Both the position numbers and the translations under genes were made by a program. From assembly GCA_949130495.1 (NCBI GenBank), contig OX422215.1:527231755-527295754 (forward strand): a stretch of DNA of 64,000 nt. Direction: 5' to 3'. Numbering within the stretch: position 1 is the stretch's first letter; every line of letters starts with the position of its first letter. Positions 21,031 to 35,360 of the stretch are shown here, piece after piece. Under the pieces are notes generated by a model. It searched no databases and was not told the DNA's origin. It worked only from the letters and a program-made list of their open reading frames with translations. The DNA comes from Sambucus nigra (Eukaryota > Streptophyta > Magnoliopsida > Dipsacales > Adoxaceae).

Positions 21031-24000
21031 TCTATATAATACAGTAGCATAGTTTTTTATTATTCCATAAACACATAAGATAGTTAACGGTCAGGATTAA
21101 AGCCAACAAGGCACAAGATGGAGGGTGAGATCATAATTCACAATATAAGCTCTACAACTCACCCCACCTTATTTTGTCATTTATATAGAATTTACAATTT
21201 AATTTACTAAACTTTACTTTCCCCCTCATTTTCCTTATAAAAATTCAATATGATTCAAATATAAAGGGTATATTAGTAATACATCAAAAAGAGAATATTT
21301 TGGGACATTCAATGACATTCTCTCTACAGTTCACCCCATAAACTTTCACTTTAATTTTAAACCCGAAAACTCACCCCCAATGCTCCAACAGCACCACTTC
21401 GATTCTCTACAGCCAATACCTCGCTCCATCTTCTCTTCTCCATGCTAAAACCATTGCTATGTTTTCTCTACAACATACACCCCAATGTTTTTCACCAATG
21501 CTCCTCCTTCTCTTCCCCATGCTACAACCATCAATGAATATGTCATAGGTAGGCCCTATTTCTAATGTTTTTATATTATGTTTTCTTATTTTTCATCCCC
21601 ATTATTTTTGCATTAATATTTAGCTCTCATTATAGGATGTCGATCTTACTATCTAATCACTGCGATAAATGTAATCAACCTCTCTCTCTTTTTCTCTTCC
21701 TCTTGATGTGCACATACGCCCCTCCATGTGTACCATAACCACTAATAATTTGGGGGTTTTCTTGAAATTTTGGGGCTTTAATTTTAGCTTTGGGATTTTT
21801 GTGACATTTATTATATAAAATTATATTTTTTTCAACTCTTTATTTGAGTCATTTTGATTAATCATGTAACTTTTATGTTTATGTTTTGACAGTTTGAGGA
21901 GCGTGCGATATGTACCTATAGAAACCCATTACAGTGGTTGTAAAAATTCCTCCATGAAGTTTTCACTTTCTATGAGTATTTATTTTTGGAATCAAATTTG
22001 TGTAAGGATTAAAGGTTTTGTACATTTTAGTCCTGCTCATTATCTTACGTTTGTGCAGTTATGACTATCCGCAAAATTTGTTCCACTATTGATTGAAGAA
22101 TTAAATCATTCCCATTATCCATGTTTGATACTAAACATGTATCTAAGCATATTTATATATTTCCTATATTACTTCGTTCATCCCGTGTTTTGAAAAGTGG
22201 AATATACATGTTATATCTACTATTATTCTTTTCCACATATTGATCTTATTCCAAGGTATGGGTGTTATTGCCCTTTGCTACATCAACTTGCAGTTGGATT
22301 TTTAATTCAAATTTGAACATCTTTAAAAAATTATTTTATTCCTCATTCAATTATGTAAATTTTATATGTATTTGTTAAAATATATGATACCTTGATTGTA
22401 GGTTTTAAGTTATTTTTGTAAATCAAATTAATGAATGTGTCTTTTTAATGTGTTTTAACTCTAAATTTATGGTCTATTATAGGTAGAGTTTACCGTTATG
22501 TGATTTTAACAGGGTTGATGAAGAGCATTTACCTTCGTAAGTTTTAATTGATAACAACACGAATTGTTTATTCTCATTGTGATGTATAGATTGATTACTA
22601 TATAATTTCTATTTATTTATCTTTGAAGGTGTCTTTAAAGGCGAGTCATATTATTTTTCTCTATGATTTTTATATTTTTAAGTGGTTTGATTGGGAGTGA
22701 TTGTAGGTTCATTATCATGTATTCACTTTAGTGAAATAAAAGATAATGATTGGAATTTTAGGTTGCCTATTTGTACCCTCATAATTGATCTTTTTTGAGT
22801 TTCTTTATTTTTCCTATTTCAAAACCTTAGTTAGCAAGGGTAACCTGATTTACTTAGTCTTTATTTCTTAATGACAATCCATTTTAATGATATATTCGTG
22901 TCCTGATTGAAATCAGGTACCAAAAAGGGGTATGACTAAGTCTTAGCATATTTCCATGGTTTTTCCTATTGACTTATTACTATTCCTATCTTAGATGATT
23001 ATTCTAGCTATTTGGTGTCCTCTTTGCACACTTCTTCTATGGTAGCTATTAAGGTAAGGTAATTTTTCCTTAAGTTCACATCAACAGTATTAGTTTAGGC
23101 ATTTCAATTCAAGTTCATATGTCTGTAAGTTCATATGTTCGTAATTGCATACACCGTTGAGGATATTTATATTTACGTTCAAGTGATAAATTCTAATAAG
23201 ATTGATTGTTCAAACACAATCCGAATTATATTAAAACATTGTGACCCTATTAATTAATATTGTTTATATGTCCAGGGAGTGACAGAGCACATGGGAGAGT
23301 AAACACATAAAATAGCCAAGGTGGACTCATATTTGAACGAGATGGTGGGTAGTTCAAGTGACCTTATTTTAGGTGATTGTACTATATTATATTGGCTGCC
23401 TCTCTACTTTATTATGCCATTGGGTTACTATGGCCTATCAATGGTTGGGATTGGTTTGATTCAATTTCTAACCCGTCATCAGGACGCGCTCATGGTACAG
23501 CATAACGTATGTGAGGACATGGAATTATAAAGAAAAAAGTTTTAGTTGTGGGTTCTTATTGATCAGAGGATCAAAATTTTTTCATACACCATATCAATAA
23601 AAAAGTTTCTTGGATTTTATTTTTTGAAACTGACACTACAGTTATGCATTACAGTCTTCCATAGTAGCCATTGGTTACATGTTGTTTGTTTAGGAAGGAC
23701 GTAATCTAAAAGTGATGTAATTTATAAAGATATATATTGGAACCATACTTGCTCGATTGTTTTAGTTAACCATTATCTAAGGTGTGTTAGTACCGGGTAA
23801 TGTTGTATTTTACTCTTGAGAAGATAATCAAAGTCAGAAATATCTTTTTTTTTTTAAAAATTGTTTTACTTTAGCAGGAGTGTGATTGTAGTTCAATTCA
23901 AATATAAGTAACTTTAAAACCTATGGTACTTAAATGGCTTTAAATAACTTTCAAAACTATGGTACTCTGTCTAGCAATTTATTGAACTTCAATTCAAATT

Positions 24001-25199
24001 CTATAAACAACTTTTAAAACAGTGTGAAAGAATTTTGATGAAGAAGTTCCAATTATGTAATCTTTATTGAGGTAGTTTTTTAGTCTTGCAATTTGGAATT
24101 TAACCTGCGTCACTCCCCCACCCCTGTTTTTTGTTATTTTTTTTATCTGGTTTCCATATTTTGGTTTATTTATTCAATTGGTGATACGTATATGTCTCTT
24201 GATTTTGACAAGAACACGATATGATTATGTGTAAAAAAATTTACTGCCACCAACACATCGATCATGATTGTCAAAATTTACAATCACTGACGTGTTGATT
24301 AGTGTAGATGATGATGTAATATTTTCCTTTATTCATTCAAACATATTGTTCTGTTAGGCTTTTTCACGAGTTTAGTTGACTTTATATTAGTGCTAGAGAA
24401 ATTAAAATCATTTTTACATGTTTTAAGTAATTTTTTTTCTTTGAGGACTTCATTATTAATGTTAATTCTAAGTCGCAATTAAGTTTGAAGCTACAACTCA
24501 AGGCACCAAAACATTAGAGGACAATTATTAATTTTTTTATATGGTTATAAAATTATGTAGTTTCTGAGCTAGGGTGTGAACACACGACTTTTGAGGTTAT
24601 CAAAGAATCAACTTCTTACAGGTCATTGTATGTTAAATATTTATTCCATTTTGACCTGTTGTATATGTAATTATTTTATTACATGTTCATTTATCTGTAA
24701 TATTAAGTTAGATAAATTCATTTATTGTGGATAATCCTATAAATAGAGAAAATTATGTCTAAATTGTTTACAATTATTTATATTATATAATAAATTTTTG
24801 ACTTAAGTATCGTTGTTATTTTCACGAATTGAGTTGAATTGATGATTTTGTTTATTCTATGTTTAGAATGGAGTATTATTATTATTGTTACAGACTATTA
24901 ACTTTGTTGTTGGAGTATTTTTTATTTCTTAAACAAGGTGATAATCCTATAAATAGAGGAAACTTTGCCTAAAATTTTCAAATTATTTACAATTATTTAT
25001 GTCATGTAAAAAATCTTTTCATCTTAAATTATATATGACTTAATACTTTAAAAATAGTTTTTTTAAAACTAATAGGTTTGTACTATAGGTTATTTTTTAA
25101 AAAAATTATTTTTTGCCAACTATATACAACATATAATCCTATCAACGACGTACACTTTTGAAAACTAGCATCGTGCCTTCAGGCACGGGCAGACTTTAG
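21031..25199 (+). mobile_element. possible non-autonomous Helitron
   Basis: The proposed 5' end, TCTATATAATACAGTAGCATAG-like sequence after an A, looks like plant Helitron starts. The proposed 3' end has a perfect six-base-stem hairpin, CGTGCC-TTCA-GGCACG (25172-25187), about 12 bases before ACTTTAG/T, where a Helitron would normally end CTAG/T or a similar CTRR. The mismatch in the CTRR terminus is a weakness. No Rep/helicase coding sequence is visible inside. The interior is AT-rich with only small frames, such as 69 codons at 23321-23530, which I do not recognise. The orientation and both ends are tentative. Confidence 0.45.
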
Positions 25200-25505
25200 T
25201 TTGTGTGTATATATGTGTGTGTATACACTCAACTATATATATATATATATATATATACGGGTATATAACAAAAGAAAATGGGAAGGAACATACCCTTAAA
25301 CTTCCATTCAAGGTGGGTTTGTAGAAGGTGTAATTTTATTTCCATTTTTGTTTCTACACAAAGAAGATGGCTTTTCTTATTTTTTTGGTTTCATACCTGT
25401 TCCTGGGTTTTTGTTGGAGCAAATTTTGGTTGATTTTCTTTAGTTTTCTCATTGGGTTGAATAGATATAGCTATATATAGGTGTTGGGCGGGGGGGGGGG
25501 GGGGG
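25200..25505. repeat. spacer with TA run and G-run
   Basis: A short TA microsatellite lies at about 25233-25257, and a run of 15-16 G ends at 25505. No gene is visible. Confidence 0.8.
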
Positions 25506-25987
25506 TGTGACGATTTAGGTTTCTTCAAGTTTTGTGGATGGTTTTTATTTATCATTTGGCTTGTGGTTGTAGACTGTTGCATGTGGTTTTTATTTTCATT
25601 TTGGGTTTGTGATTGATAATGATGGAGGGATTTTATAAGAGAGAGAGATGGTTTAGCTTTTATGTTTTTTTTATTTTTATCCCCTAGGTTTTAAAACTAG
25701 GAATTTAAACGTTAAACCCCTTAGGTTTTTAATTGAAACATAAAATTTTATTTTTGGTCTAAGACTAATTTTGTGTTTTTACTTTAAAGTAACTTGGTAC
25801 GGCATAGTGATTTTTTTAACATACATGATATTCACACGTGTATAAACTTGAAGAAAAATATCTTCGATACTTAACAGTTTAAAAACTGTTATTTATTTGC
25901 TGACTTAGTTTTTATAACATAAAAAATGTCATTTAGAGAAAAACATTTCATTTTTAATTTATAATTAAAAAAATGTGGGTTGTTACA
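25506..25987 (-). repeat. LTR (left copy) of a decayed gypsy-type element
   Basis: The unit starts TGTGACGATTT and ends GGGTTGTTACA on the plus strand. Immediately after it, the minus strand reads TTCGAGGACGAATTT, then a purine run AAGGTAGGTAGGA. The first is the FEDEFF-like end of a gypsy pol and the second a polypurine tract, so this would be the 3' LTR of a minus-strand element. The part from about 25530 is repeated at 29961-30385. Confidence 0.6.
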
Positions 25988-28900
25988 TCCTACCTACCTT
26001 AAAAAAAATTCGTCCTCGAACTTCCTATATTCTCAAAGTTTCAGATTTACGTGGTGCTTTCATTGTCTAAGGTATATAGTATGATAATTTATTGACTTAT
26101 TAGTTATGAAGTTTGTAGGTTTATTGTGTAATTATGACGAATTCGCTACAATTTTTCATCTCGTAATTTGTAAGTTACGCAACAAAAATGTATAAAGGAT
26201 GATTATATAGCCATGATTTTGTAAAAAGGATAGTATAATAAGGATATATAGGAATAAAAGTTACAGTTCTGATGAAAATATAAGAAATTTGACACATTCT
26301 CATCATACGAAGTTCGTTTTACAAACAACTAATTTATGTTATAAAGGTTAGCATTTATAAGGGTCTATTATAGGTTTTATTTTGATATCGTAATGATAGT
26401 CTTTTAAATTTATATGCAGATTTAAGAGATTGAATTTCTATAAGAAACGTAACAGTTCAACGGTTTATACTTAAGTTGTCAAATGTCTTTTGAAAATATC
26501 GTAATTGGTCAAAAGATCCCTTATCCTTGGCTAAGGATATATATTTTGAATAGTTACTTGATCTAGTTTCCAGTAGTTGATATATAAACAAAATGTTCCA
26601 GACTTCATTTTTAAAATTATAATTGATAATCCTTAAGGTCGAACAAAGGTTTTCTTGAATAATTCATTAAGGTTGTTTTGAAGCTTTTTTCTAGGGATGC
26701 TATGTGGAAAAAGTAAATAATGACAAGGACAATTGTTCTTAAAGTTGGAAAAATATCAAATTGGGATTATTTGAAAATGGTTTAAAGAGAAATTATTAAA
26801 TTTCTTGTGACAGTTAGTGTGAGAAAATTTGATGATAAAATGTCCATTTCAAAAATTAAATCCAATTCCTTTTCTATGTAAAACTACCAAGTTTACTATA
26901 AGAATTCCATTTCCTATTCTTGTGGTACATTATTTTATGTTTGTTGGCATTTCTACTGATAGCTGACGATTTAAGGAATTAATTTATGATTTTATTGTGG
27001 TTGTGAAAGCACTTGTCATTTAATCGGAAAAGTATGTTGATTATTTATTGCAGTTGATAACTCCGTAAAAAGGTTTATTTAGGAATTTTGGACACTGAAG
27101 GAAAATGTATCTGAAATCTTAATGGGATGTTTACTTAACTTCCTAAATACTAGAATAATAAATTATAATTTTTAACTTCTAATGAGATAATATTTTAGGA
27201 AAAAAGGTAACGTATGATTATTTTGGGTATTTCAAATAAGCATATTGATTTGAACGGTCCTTGGATTTACACGATTTTACTAAGGATCATACTTGTTGTG
27301 ATGTCTCATACTATAGAAATAATCTCATGAAATCTACCATAAACATATAAAGGTAAAAGGATTCTTTAAAATACATCGATGTAATCTAGATATACGCTAT
27401 AAATTGGATAACTTGGACATGATAGATGTACGAGGCTTACGTAATGTAAGGTGTACTAATGAGAATAAAGGGGTTATTTTTTTTTTATATAAATATAGTT
27501 TGTATAACTATATGAACGAGGTCACTAACATCTCTATATCGTTTATCAGGATGATACTACTATTGAAAGAATATTTATAAGAGTATATAAGACTTAACTG
27601 ATTTATAGAATTTAAATACTGATGTTTTATGAAGTTGTATATAAAGATGTTTGCAATCTTACTAAAAAATGATTTGTGTAATCAAGGTAGGATTTTGTTA
27701 AGTCGTAACGATGTTAAATATAAATTATTCATTTAAAGTGTTTTGTATAATTAAAAAGAGCATGTCCTTATACCAATATTTGATGTAATCTAAGTTTCTA
27801 TATACATTTATTATTTTACTCAAATGAACTACTGGATTTTTTATGCTAACAACCTTATTACCAATACTAGTAATTAGTAAATAAATATAAATAATAGAAG
27901 ATTAATGTTTCCTCTGTTTATATAAAAGATAGTGTAAATGTGAAAAGTAGGAATTATTCTTAAATAGGCACTAAAATATGGGAAATTTGTAATAGGGCTA
28001 ATATAATTAATTGGGATGAGGTTTGAACTGATGGTTATCTTTATTTTATTTCTCTTAATTTGGATGTTTACAATACCTAACTTATAAAGAAACTTTTAAA
28101 AAGTTGATAGTTATTCCTAACCAGTCGGTGATTAGAACTCTAGAGGGTCATATGGGTACTATATTTGAAGAAGTTTATTGGGACAAATTGTAAATATACT
28201 TATAATAGATTTCTATAATTAACAGACTATTTATCCAAAACATTCTTATTGAGATTACAACCATTTGAAGGATCTTACATGTTTTAAAAGCAAATGAATT
28301 GCACAGAATTAGGAGTAAGCTAATGTAAAATTATTATAATGTAACGAAAATCTACGTTTTCTAAAGAGTTTTATTTCCAAGGAACTAATTTTTGGATGTG
28401 GTCATTGGGTTCTTTATAACCAATTGAAATAGCAATAATCCATTTGAAGTTGTGTACAATAATCAGTATGATGATGTTACTATAATTAAAAACATCAAGT
28501 TTAGAACGGTTAAGGTTGTGGATGGTTTTTAAAACAAGATAACCCATAATTATCTGTTAGAGAAGCTTAAGGTTAATAGCCATACAAATAAGAAATCAAT
28601 ACAAAACCTTTGGAGATAAAGTAACAGTGTTGAACCACAATAGGTATCCATATAGTAAGCATAAATTAAGAACTCAATACCCTGAGTCGTACATGCCAAA
28701 TAATATCGCTGTGGGTATAACGATAGTCTATTCCCTGATTGTCATGCATGCTATAATAGAACACATTTAATGAAATCAGATTAAATTTCTGTCATTGTTT
28801 CAAAATCAACATCGGGGTTTTAAAATCGAATCAAGTGTATCGTATTCAGAACTACACAAATGAGTTCATAAATGAGAATAAAATAACTAGGGTATCACAT

Positions 28901-29960
28901 AGTGAAATGAACAATTGATGTAATAAATTTTTTCCATGAAATAATACTGAATAAGAATCACGTACTTGTTGCACATTAATAAGATTATCTTGTTTTCAGA
29001 TTGGGGTTTCTTTTGAAAAATGGTTTATAAGGGAAAAACATTTGTGGTATCAAGGTCATGTAGAAGAATTATGTTATGTTTCATTTAATCACAACTATTC
29101 TAGTTGTTTATGGAGAAAAAATACATTTTACTACGAAACCCTTAATGTTTCATATGATATTGAATTTTCAGTAATAACCTAAATCATAGAGAATTTAAAA
29201 AGTAATTAACAATGGTTATAAGGTATATGGTATTGGTTAATTAATCGAAATTCATAGCCATATTAATGTAGAATATGGGAAAATTATAGTTGTGGGATAT
29301 GATCCAGTAAGTAATACCATTGTGTTTTAAAGAGTATAACTGTTTCACTTAACTTTTATAATGATTCTACTTTTCCTAAAAATTCCTAATGCTCACTAAC
29401 GGATTCTCTTAATAGCTTTCCTATCTAATCCTTTTCAAGTACTATTCTAAAATAAGCAACTTCTTCTCGTAATTTAGTGGGAATAATATATAGTATAACA
29501 AGAGTACAATGCAAAAAGCGATAGTGAAAAGATCAACAGAAAAGTGTGATAACTTGTAAGAATGAAAAATGGAATTCCAAACGAAGTAAATTTTTCTCAA
29601 GGAGAGTATCAATTGAATAATTTAGATAAAAGAACTGTGATTTATGTAAATACTTGTGGAGTATATTGTATTCAATCCCTTCCTAAGATAATTTTCTTAG
29701 TATGCCTCTAAATCTTTAATCGCACGTTGATAATCCTAAAATTCTTAATGATTCTAGCGACCATGTAAAATACGAATATCTAATTTAATCACATATCTCA
29801 AAATTATAGTTCAAGGATTTATTATTGTAATCCTTATATCAATATCTCAACATTACAAACTACTACTTAGACCCTACAAATTTTTCCCTACGAAAAGTCC
29901 TAATATTTCATATATCCATCATATAACTTAGAGATCAATTTTTCTTAACTCATTCGTCGA
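25988..29960 (-). other. decayed interior between two LTR copies
   Basis: About 4 kb of AT-rich sequence has no frame worth reporting and no reverse transcriptase, integrase or gag motif that I could read on either strand, apart from the FEDEFF-like end beside the left LTR. It may be a heavily mutated retroelement interior. The phrases at 29400-29520 resemble untranslated leader rather than coding sequence. Confidence 0.35.
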
Positions 29961-30385
29961 TGGTTTTTATTTCTCATTTGGTTTGTGGTTGTAGACTGAT
30001 GCGTGTGCTTTTTTTCATTTTGGGTTTGTGGTTGATAATGGCGGAGCTTGTTTTGCAAGAGAGAGAGTTTAGCTTTTGTGGGTTTTTAATTTTCATTCCC
30101 TAGGTTGTAAAACTAAGAACTTAAACTTTAAACCCCATTAAGTTTTTAATTGAAACATAAAATTTTATTTTTGGGTTAAGACTAATTTTGTGTTTTCTCT
30201 TTAAAGTAACTTGGTATACCATAGCGAAAAAATATTTAAACATACACGATATTCACACGTGTATAAGTTTATAGAAAAATATATTCAGTACTCAACGGTT
30301 TAAAAATTATTATTTATTTATCGACTTAGTTTTAATAAATTAAAAATGTCATTTCAAGAAAAATATTAAAATTTTTAATTTATAA
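29961..30385 (-). repeat. LTR (right copy, truncated at both ends)
   Basis: About 425 bases match 25530-25970, from GATGGTTTTTATTT through the TTTAAAGTAACTTGGTA and TTCACACGTGTATAA phrases. Both terminal parts are missing, so no primer site or target duplication can be assigned. Confidence 0.65.
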
Positions 30386-30460
30386 ATAAATGTTCACCTT
30401 CAATATTTAAAAATAAACTTGTATTTATTTGATAATTGTATATTTGTATACACCATAGGA

Positions 30461-31068
30461 TCAGTGGGAGTAAGTTTATATAATTTATTTATCTACATAC
30501 AAGCAAGGAATTTAAATATAGAGAAATGTTATATTTTATATGGATTTTAAGAGTATGGTGTATGAAGTAATGACATACTTACAAGATTATATGCTCACAC
30601 TTAGGATGGCTATTCATTTACATGGTTAGTTATTACGATTCAGTTTTATTGGATGTTTGGATAGTATGGACTTCACTCTTATTTTCACTTGTTGTCCAAG
30701 ATTATTCGATAATGAAAAACAATCCATTATCGATTATTAAAATCGAGTTTGTAGCATACTTTACCACCAAAATTAATGGATTATAGTAGTGGAACTTTAT
30801 TTTAGGACTTGGAGGTGTCGATATTATTACTAAGCGATTGGAATATTATGATAATGTAAATGCAATATTCTTTATGAAGAAGAGATAGGTATTCTAAGAA
30901 AATAATTGCACTTAATGGAAATACCTTTCTATTAAAGATTTTTTCAGACAATGAGTGTTAGATGAACACATTAGTACAGGCGTTAACATAGATAATCCAC
31001 TCATAAATGGATTACCACCAAAGACATTAATGAATCATGCTTAAGATATAGGTCTTTAGTGTGGCCAA
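30461..31068 (+). pseudogene. copia pol C-terminus (RNase H region), degenerate
   Basis: The plus strand holds recognisable pieces of the copia RNase H region with several stops and frameshifts: TYLQDYMLT, NEKQSIIDY, then GLGVVDIITK, DNVNAIFFMKK, DEHISTGVNIDNPL and GLPPKTLMNHA. In intact relatives these lie at the very end of pol, with EHISTDLMIADPLTKGLPPK as the usual closing phrase. The solo LTR at 31069 inserted just after the coding end. The 3' untranslated part and LTR resume at 33885. Confidence 0.75.
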
Positions 31069-32160
31069 TGTAACCCGCCTTATTTTTTTAAGCATTATAT
31101 ATTTAATTAATTCGGTTAATTTAGATTACTCGTGTATCGTAATTTAATTGACTTAATTATTATGAGTTTATTTAAATATTAATAAGATGAATTAGTGGTT
31201 AATATTTACGAAAAATAATTACTAAGCGAATAGTAATAATTGATTTACGTCATAATGAATGATAGTGACGTGGTATTATTTTATCTCAATCGGGAGTCGG
31301 GCATAGACTATATTGAGGTCGAGATAAAGATGTTTAGGAAAGAAATTCGGATGATAATTATGAGTGCACGATTGATTTTGAATAGTCTGAGATATTCGAA
31401 AAAGAGTACCGGGGGTAGTAAATGGGGCTCGAGGCATTTTTAGGCGTAACTGAGCTCACACGGGGGTGTTCGGGCCATTTTAATTTGGTCAATAAGCATA
31501 ATTTCGGGATTATCATAATAAAACCTAAGTTTGAGAGTTTTTGGGATTCAAAAATAAAAAAGAAAGCCCTAGTTCGGCAGAGAAGAAAAGAGGGTGAAAA
31601 ATGGGAGATTTTGGGAGCCAAATCAAAAGGGAGCAAGTGTGTTTTTTGCCAAATCATCATCGACCTCAAGGGATCAGACACTACAAATCATTAGAGGCAA
31701 GTGGTTAACTTGATATAATTTTAAATTTGTGATAATTGATTCATATCATAGTATATATAGTTAAAAATTCATTTTGGATGGGAAATTGCATGAAATTGAG
31801 TTTTTCGTAAATAGGACACTTTGGGGAGATTAAAAGTGAAATTGGTGAAGCTACATGAATCTAGGATATATAAATATGAATATTATGATAAACCCAATAG
31901 AAATTGATGACAAATTTTGGATTTATAAAGTCGAATTCATAATCGGTGGAATAAAATCCGAATAGAACCCAAATTGGAAAATATGGGATTTTCCGTAAAG
32001 CAATTGGTGATTAATGGTTTCGAGGATGATTACAGCATGTTTCTATGTGTATAAATGTTGGTTGTGATTACTTGATGATTTAACAACAAATAAAAAGTTT
32101 AAAGGTTTAATAATAGAGGAAAAACGGATCTAGGAAGAAGAGGGTTCGCAATCCAGTGTA

Positions 32161-32196
32161 GCGAATCGATTCAAAAGTGGGGGCGAACCGATTCAG
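32161..32196. repeat. reduced palindrome cluster, CGAATCGATTC type
   Basis: One GCGAATCGATTCA and one GCGAACCGATTCA are separated by 12 bases, 464 bases beyond the donor-like site. Confidence 0.7.
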
Positions 32197-32839
32197 GGGG
32201 ACGTGGAAGCATTATTTTTTCCATTTAGTTTGGGGGGTTGAAATGAAGGCGTTACCAACGAATTTCTAAACGTAAGGATGAAACAAACTTACTGGTAAAA
32301 ATTGTGGGACATCATTTTACCTTATGGGCATAAATTAGTGATTTAATTTATTAACAGATTAAGTGAAATATAATTCATATAACTTAAAGTTCGGGCCGAG
32401 TAAACGTGTTCTGGTTTTATAGTTGAGTGACACTACCTAAATAAATTTTATTAATGTGAAATTAATTAAAATAAGAATCGGGTTATAGACTTAGGTATTT
32501 TAGGCTAGTGCTAAAGGAGTTAGGCATGGGCTAACCGGGTTTATATATATATTATTGTGTGCTCTATTAATATCAGTGTAGATATTTTTATCATTACATA
32601 CCCCTCCAGTGCTATCATAGGAGGTTACGCGATGTGGGTGTCATAGCGTCCGTTATTTTATGTTATGATTCTTTTCAAGGTGAGACACTTTGGGTATGAT
32701 TCAGTCTCACACTCGGGGAACTATGACCGCCTCCACTATGTTTATTATTTATTTCATGATTCGGTTGGAGTGAACCATCTCGTGGTATCCGGGTTGGATT
32801 GAGTATACCTGGGATGATAAAATTTTAGAGAAAGCATCG

Positions 32840-32947
<108 letters not shown>

Positions 32948-33884
32948 GCACGCACACAAACAACATGTGTGTGAATGTGTAGTATATTGATAATTATATA
33001 CTGGTGAAATACCTGGAGTGAAATGCTATTATTTATATAACTAGTGAAATTGTTATATAGTTATTTAAAGTTGGGAAATTAAGTAATGTTAGAATGACTT
33101 ATAAATCATTAGCAAAAGTTACTCGGGTTGGAGTAAGGTTTCAGGAAACGTTTATAACAAGTCTAGTTAGACAGGGTAGTGTAGCTAGGAGGGTTATATG
33201 TAAAAGAGGTAGGTGTGCACAATAGTTGAGGGGTGAGTATTATCTCAAGTGAGTGCGACACTAGTTTAAATATAAAGAGAATTCATCCATTTTAATTACT
33301 GAAAATTAAATCACTTGCTAAATATTTTCAAAATATTTTAGGTTTTAACCCTTGAAGCAAATAATTTCAAAAACCTTTTAGGTGTCTAGCCACAGGGACG
33401 CCAGGCTTGAGATTCTATTCCAGGGATACGCAGTTATGGCATATGTGGATGCATGAGGGATATTGGATTAGATGCATCTTTTCTTCATTTCTAGATTCAG
33501 GATTTCAGTTCAGTTATAGTTCCATTTAGGGCGTGTTGCCCATTTACTTTCAGATTCAATTTTGGATTACTTATTTATTCGTTGGATTATTATGTTGGAT
33601 TTGGATTTATTGTCGATGGTTTATTCGGCCAATCTTTTAGTTATTTATTCAGCTTTGATTTTTTTTGACTCAGTGATGGTGTGCATGGATTTATTATTTT
33701 ATTTGGCATGTTTATTTATATGTTTAATGAAAGATAAAATATCGCACCAATTTAAATATTTAATTAGGTGGTTAGTAATAAATATGGTTTTTTGACAGTG
33801 CTGCTAAGGATGAACCAAATGAAAATCTTGTTTTAATTTAATAAAGGAATGATCAATTGGTATTTAATTAAGTGGGGAGTCACA

Positions 33885-34272
33885 ACCAATAATATTTTAA
33901 TGTTGTGGATTGATAGTTATTATTTGTTTGACACTACATTATGATATCAATAAAGTTTTTTATGAATTCCATATTTCGGTACTTAATTTGTACATGATAG
34001 TGAGTGAATGTGACATAAATAGTCTTTTTAGAAAGACATTGTGGGACCAATATTAAAAACTCAAATATAGGCCTAATTGAACAAAAATTTAGTGGCTTAG
34101 TACATGAAAGGAGCTATGTTTCTGAATTAGTATGGAACCTCTATGACTCATAATAATGGATTGTTTAATTAAGTTAAATAATTGATGGGGACTATTCTAA
34201 TATTTATTACATGCCCTAAGTTCCTTGAATCAAATCATAAAGTGGAATGGTTGTATGGACCAAGTGGGAGAT
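33885..34272 (+). other. 3' untranslated end and polypurine tract of the second copia
   Basis: This continues the element broken at 31068. It ends ACCAAGTGGGAGAT, the polypurine tract typical of plant copia elements, directly before an LTR start. It carries no frame. Confidence 0.65.
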
Positions 34273-34790
34273 TATTGGATTTATTTGATTATTATATTAA
34301 TTTTTTAATTAGTTAAATTTGGATTAATGATTTAATTTAATATTAGTGTCCAACTTAATGTGATCCATAAAACAATTTAGATTGGATATATATTCCTTTG
34401 GATAAGTCATCATATTTTTATAGATAATGATGGTGTGTTAGTTTCTTAATCAAACTCAATTGTGATAGATGGTATAATTCATGTCTAACTAGGAAATTGA
34501 CCCATCTCTCTCGCTATATATAATCGATTATATTCCATTAATTATCTACACCTAAAGTAATTATAGTAAAAGGAGGAGAAATCTGAAAATTGAGAATTAC
34601 TATCATTCTGTCAAAGTGATGAAGGTTATCATAAATAAATTATAAAGATGATTTAAATGGGGTTTATGTAAAAAAAAAATTATCATAGCATCGGATCAAG
34701 GTAGGTACACTTATTCTATTAATTTGGATTTTTTTTTGAAATCATGAAGATCAGAGATCCTTTTATTAAGAACATTTGCATACTAAAGTT
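34273..34790 (+). repeat. 3' LTR of the second copia (right end uncertain)
   Basis: It starts TATTGGATTTATTTG, one base off the usual TGTTGGA, right after the polypurine tract. A TATA box (TATATATAA, 34515-34523) lies about 240 bases in. No second copy is visible in the window, so the right end is approximate. Confidence 0.6.
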
Positions 34791-35360
34791 TGATTAAATT
34801 AATGAATTCGTGATTAATTTACATTGTTTTCAAGAATGGTTTTATACATGATTCCAGCGGCATGTATATGGATTGAGGTAACATTTACTTCATTGGATGG
34901 AGGATATCGAGTAGCCAAAAACTCACTCACTTGTTGCAAGATGTTGAGTTGTGCATCTGGCAAGTTGTTTAGGGCATCCATGACTTTTTGTAATGTGAGC
35001 ACAACATAGACAATGTTATAATTCTTACATGGATGTATTCTTGGAGAATTTTGTATGTATATGAGAACCTTATTTACAATAGCTAGGCCAAATAATGACT
35101 TCTTGATATATGTAAGAATAATAGCGTAGATGTTGAATATAAAGTTGTATAGTGGATCAACCTAGATATTGACCTACTTCCAATGTAATTAGGTGGGTGG
35201 GGGGGTCTCAATATATAGATACAATATTAGAAAGAGAATCTACGAACTCAAAATGAACCAATAAAGGTGGAGCACTACTACATCTCTAATAGATGTATTT
35301 AAGGGTAACAAAATGGCAAAGCAATGAAATTACCTCCTTGAAGGGTTATTATCTCTTATA
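34791..35360. other. spacer with an unrecognised short frame
   Basis: A 62-codon frame on the minus strand (34814-35002) begins LTLQKVMDALNNLPDAQLN and contains LQQVSEFLATRYP. It reads like a plausible peptide but I recognise no family, and the opposite strand is open over the same span. Nothing else is visible. Confidence 0.35.
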
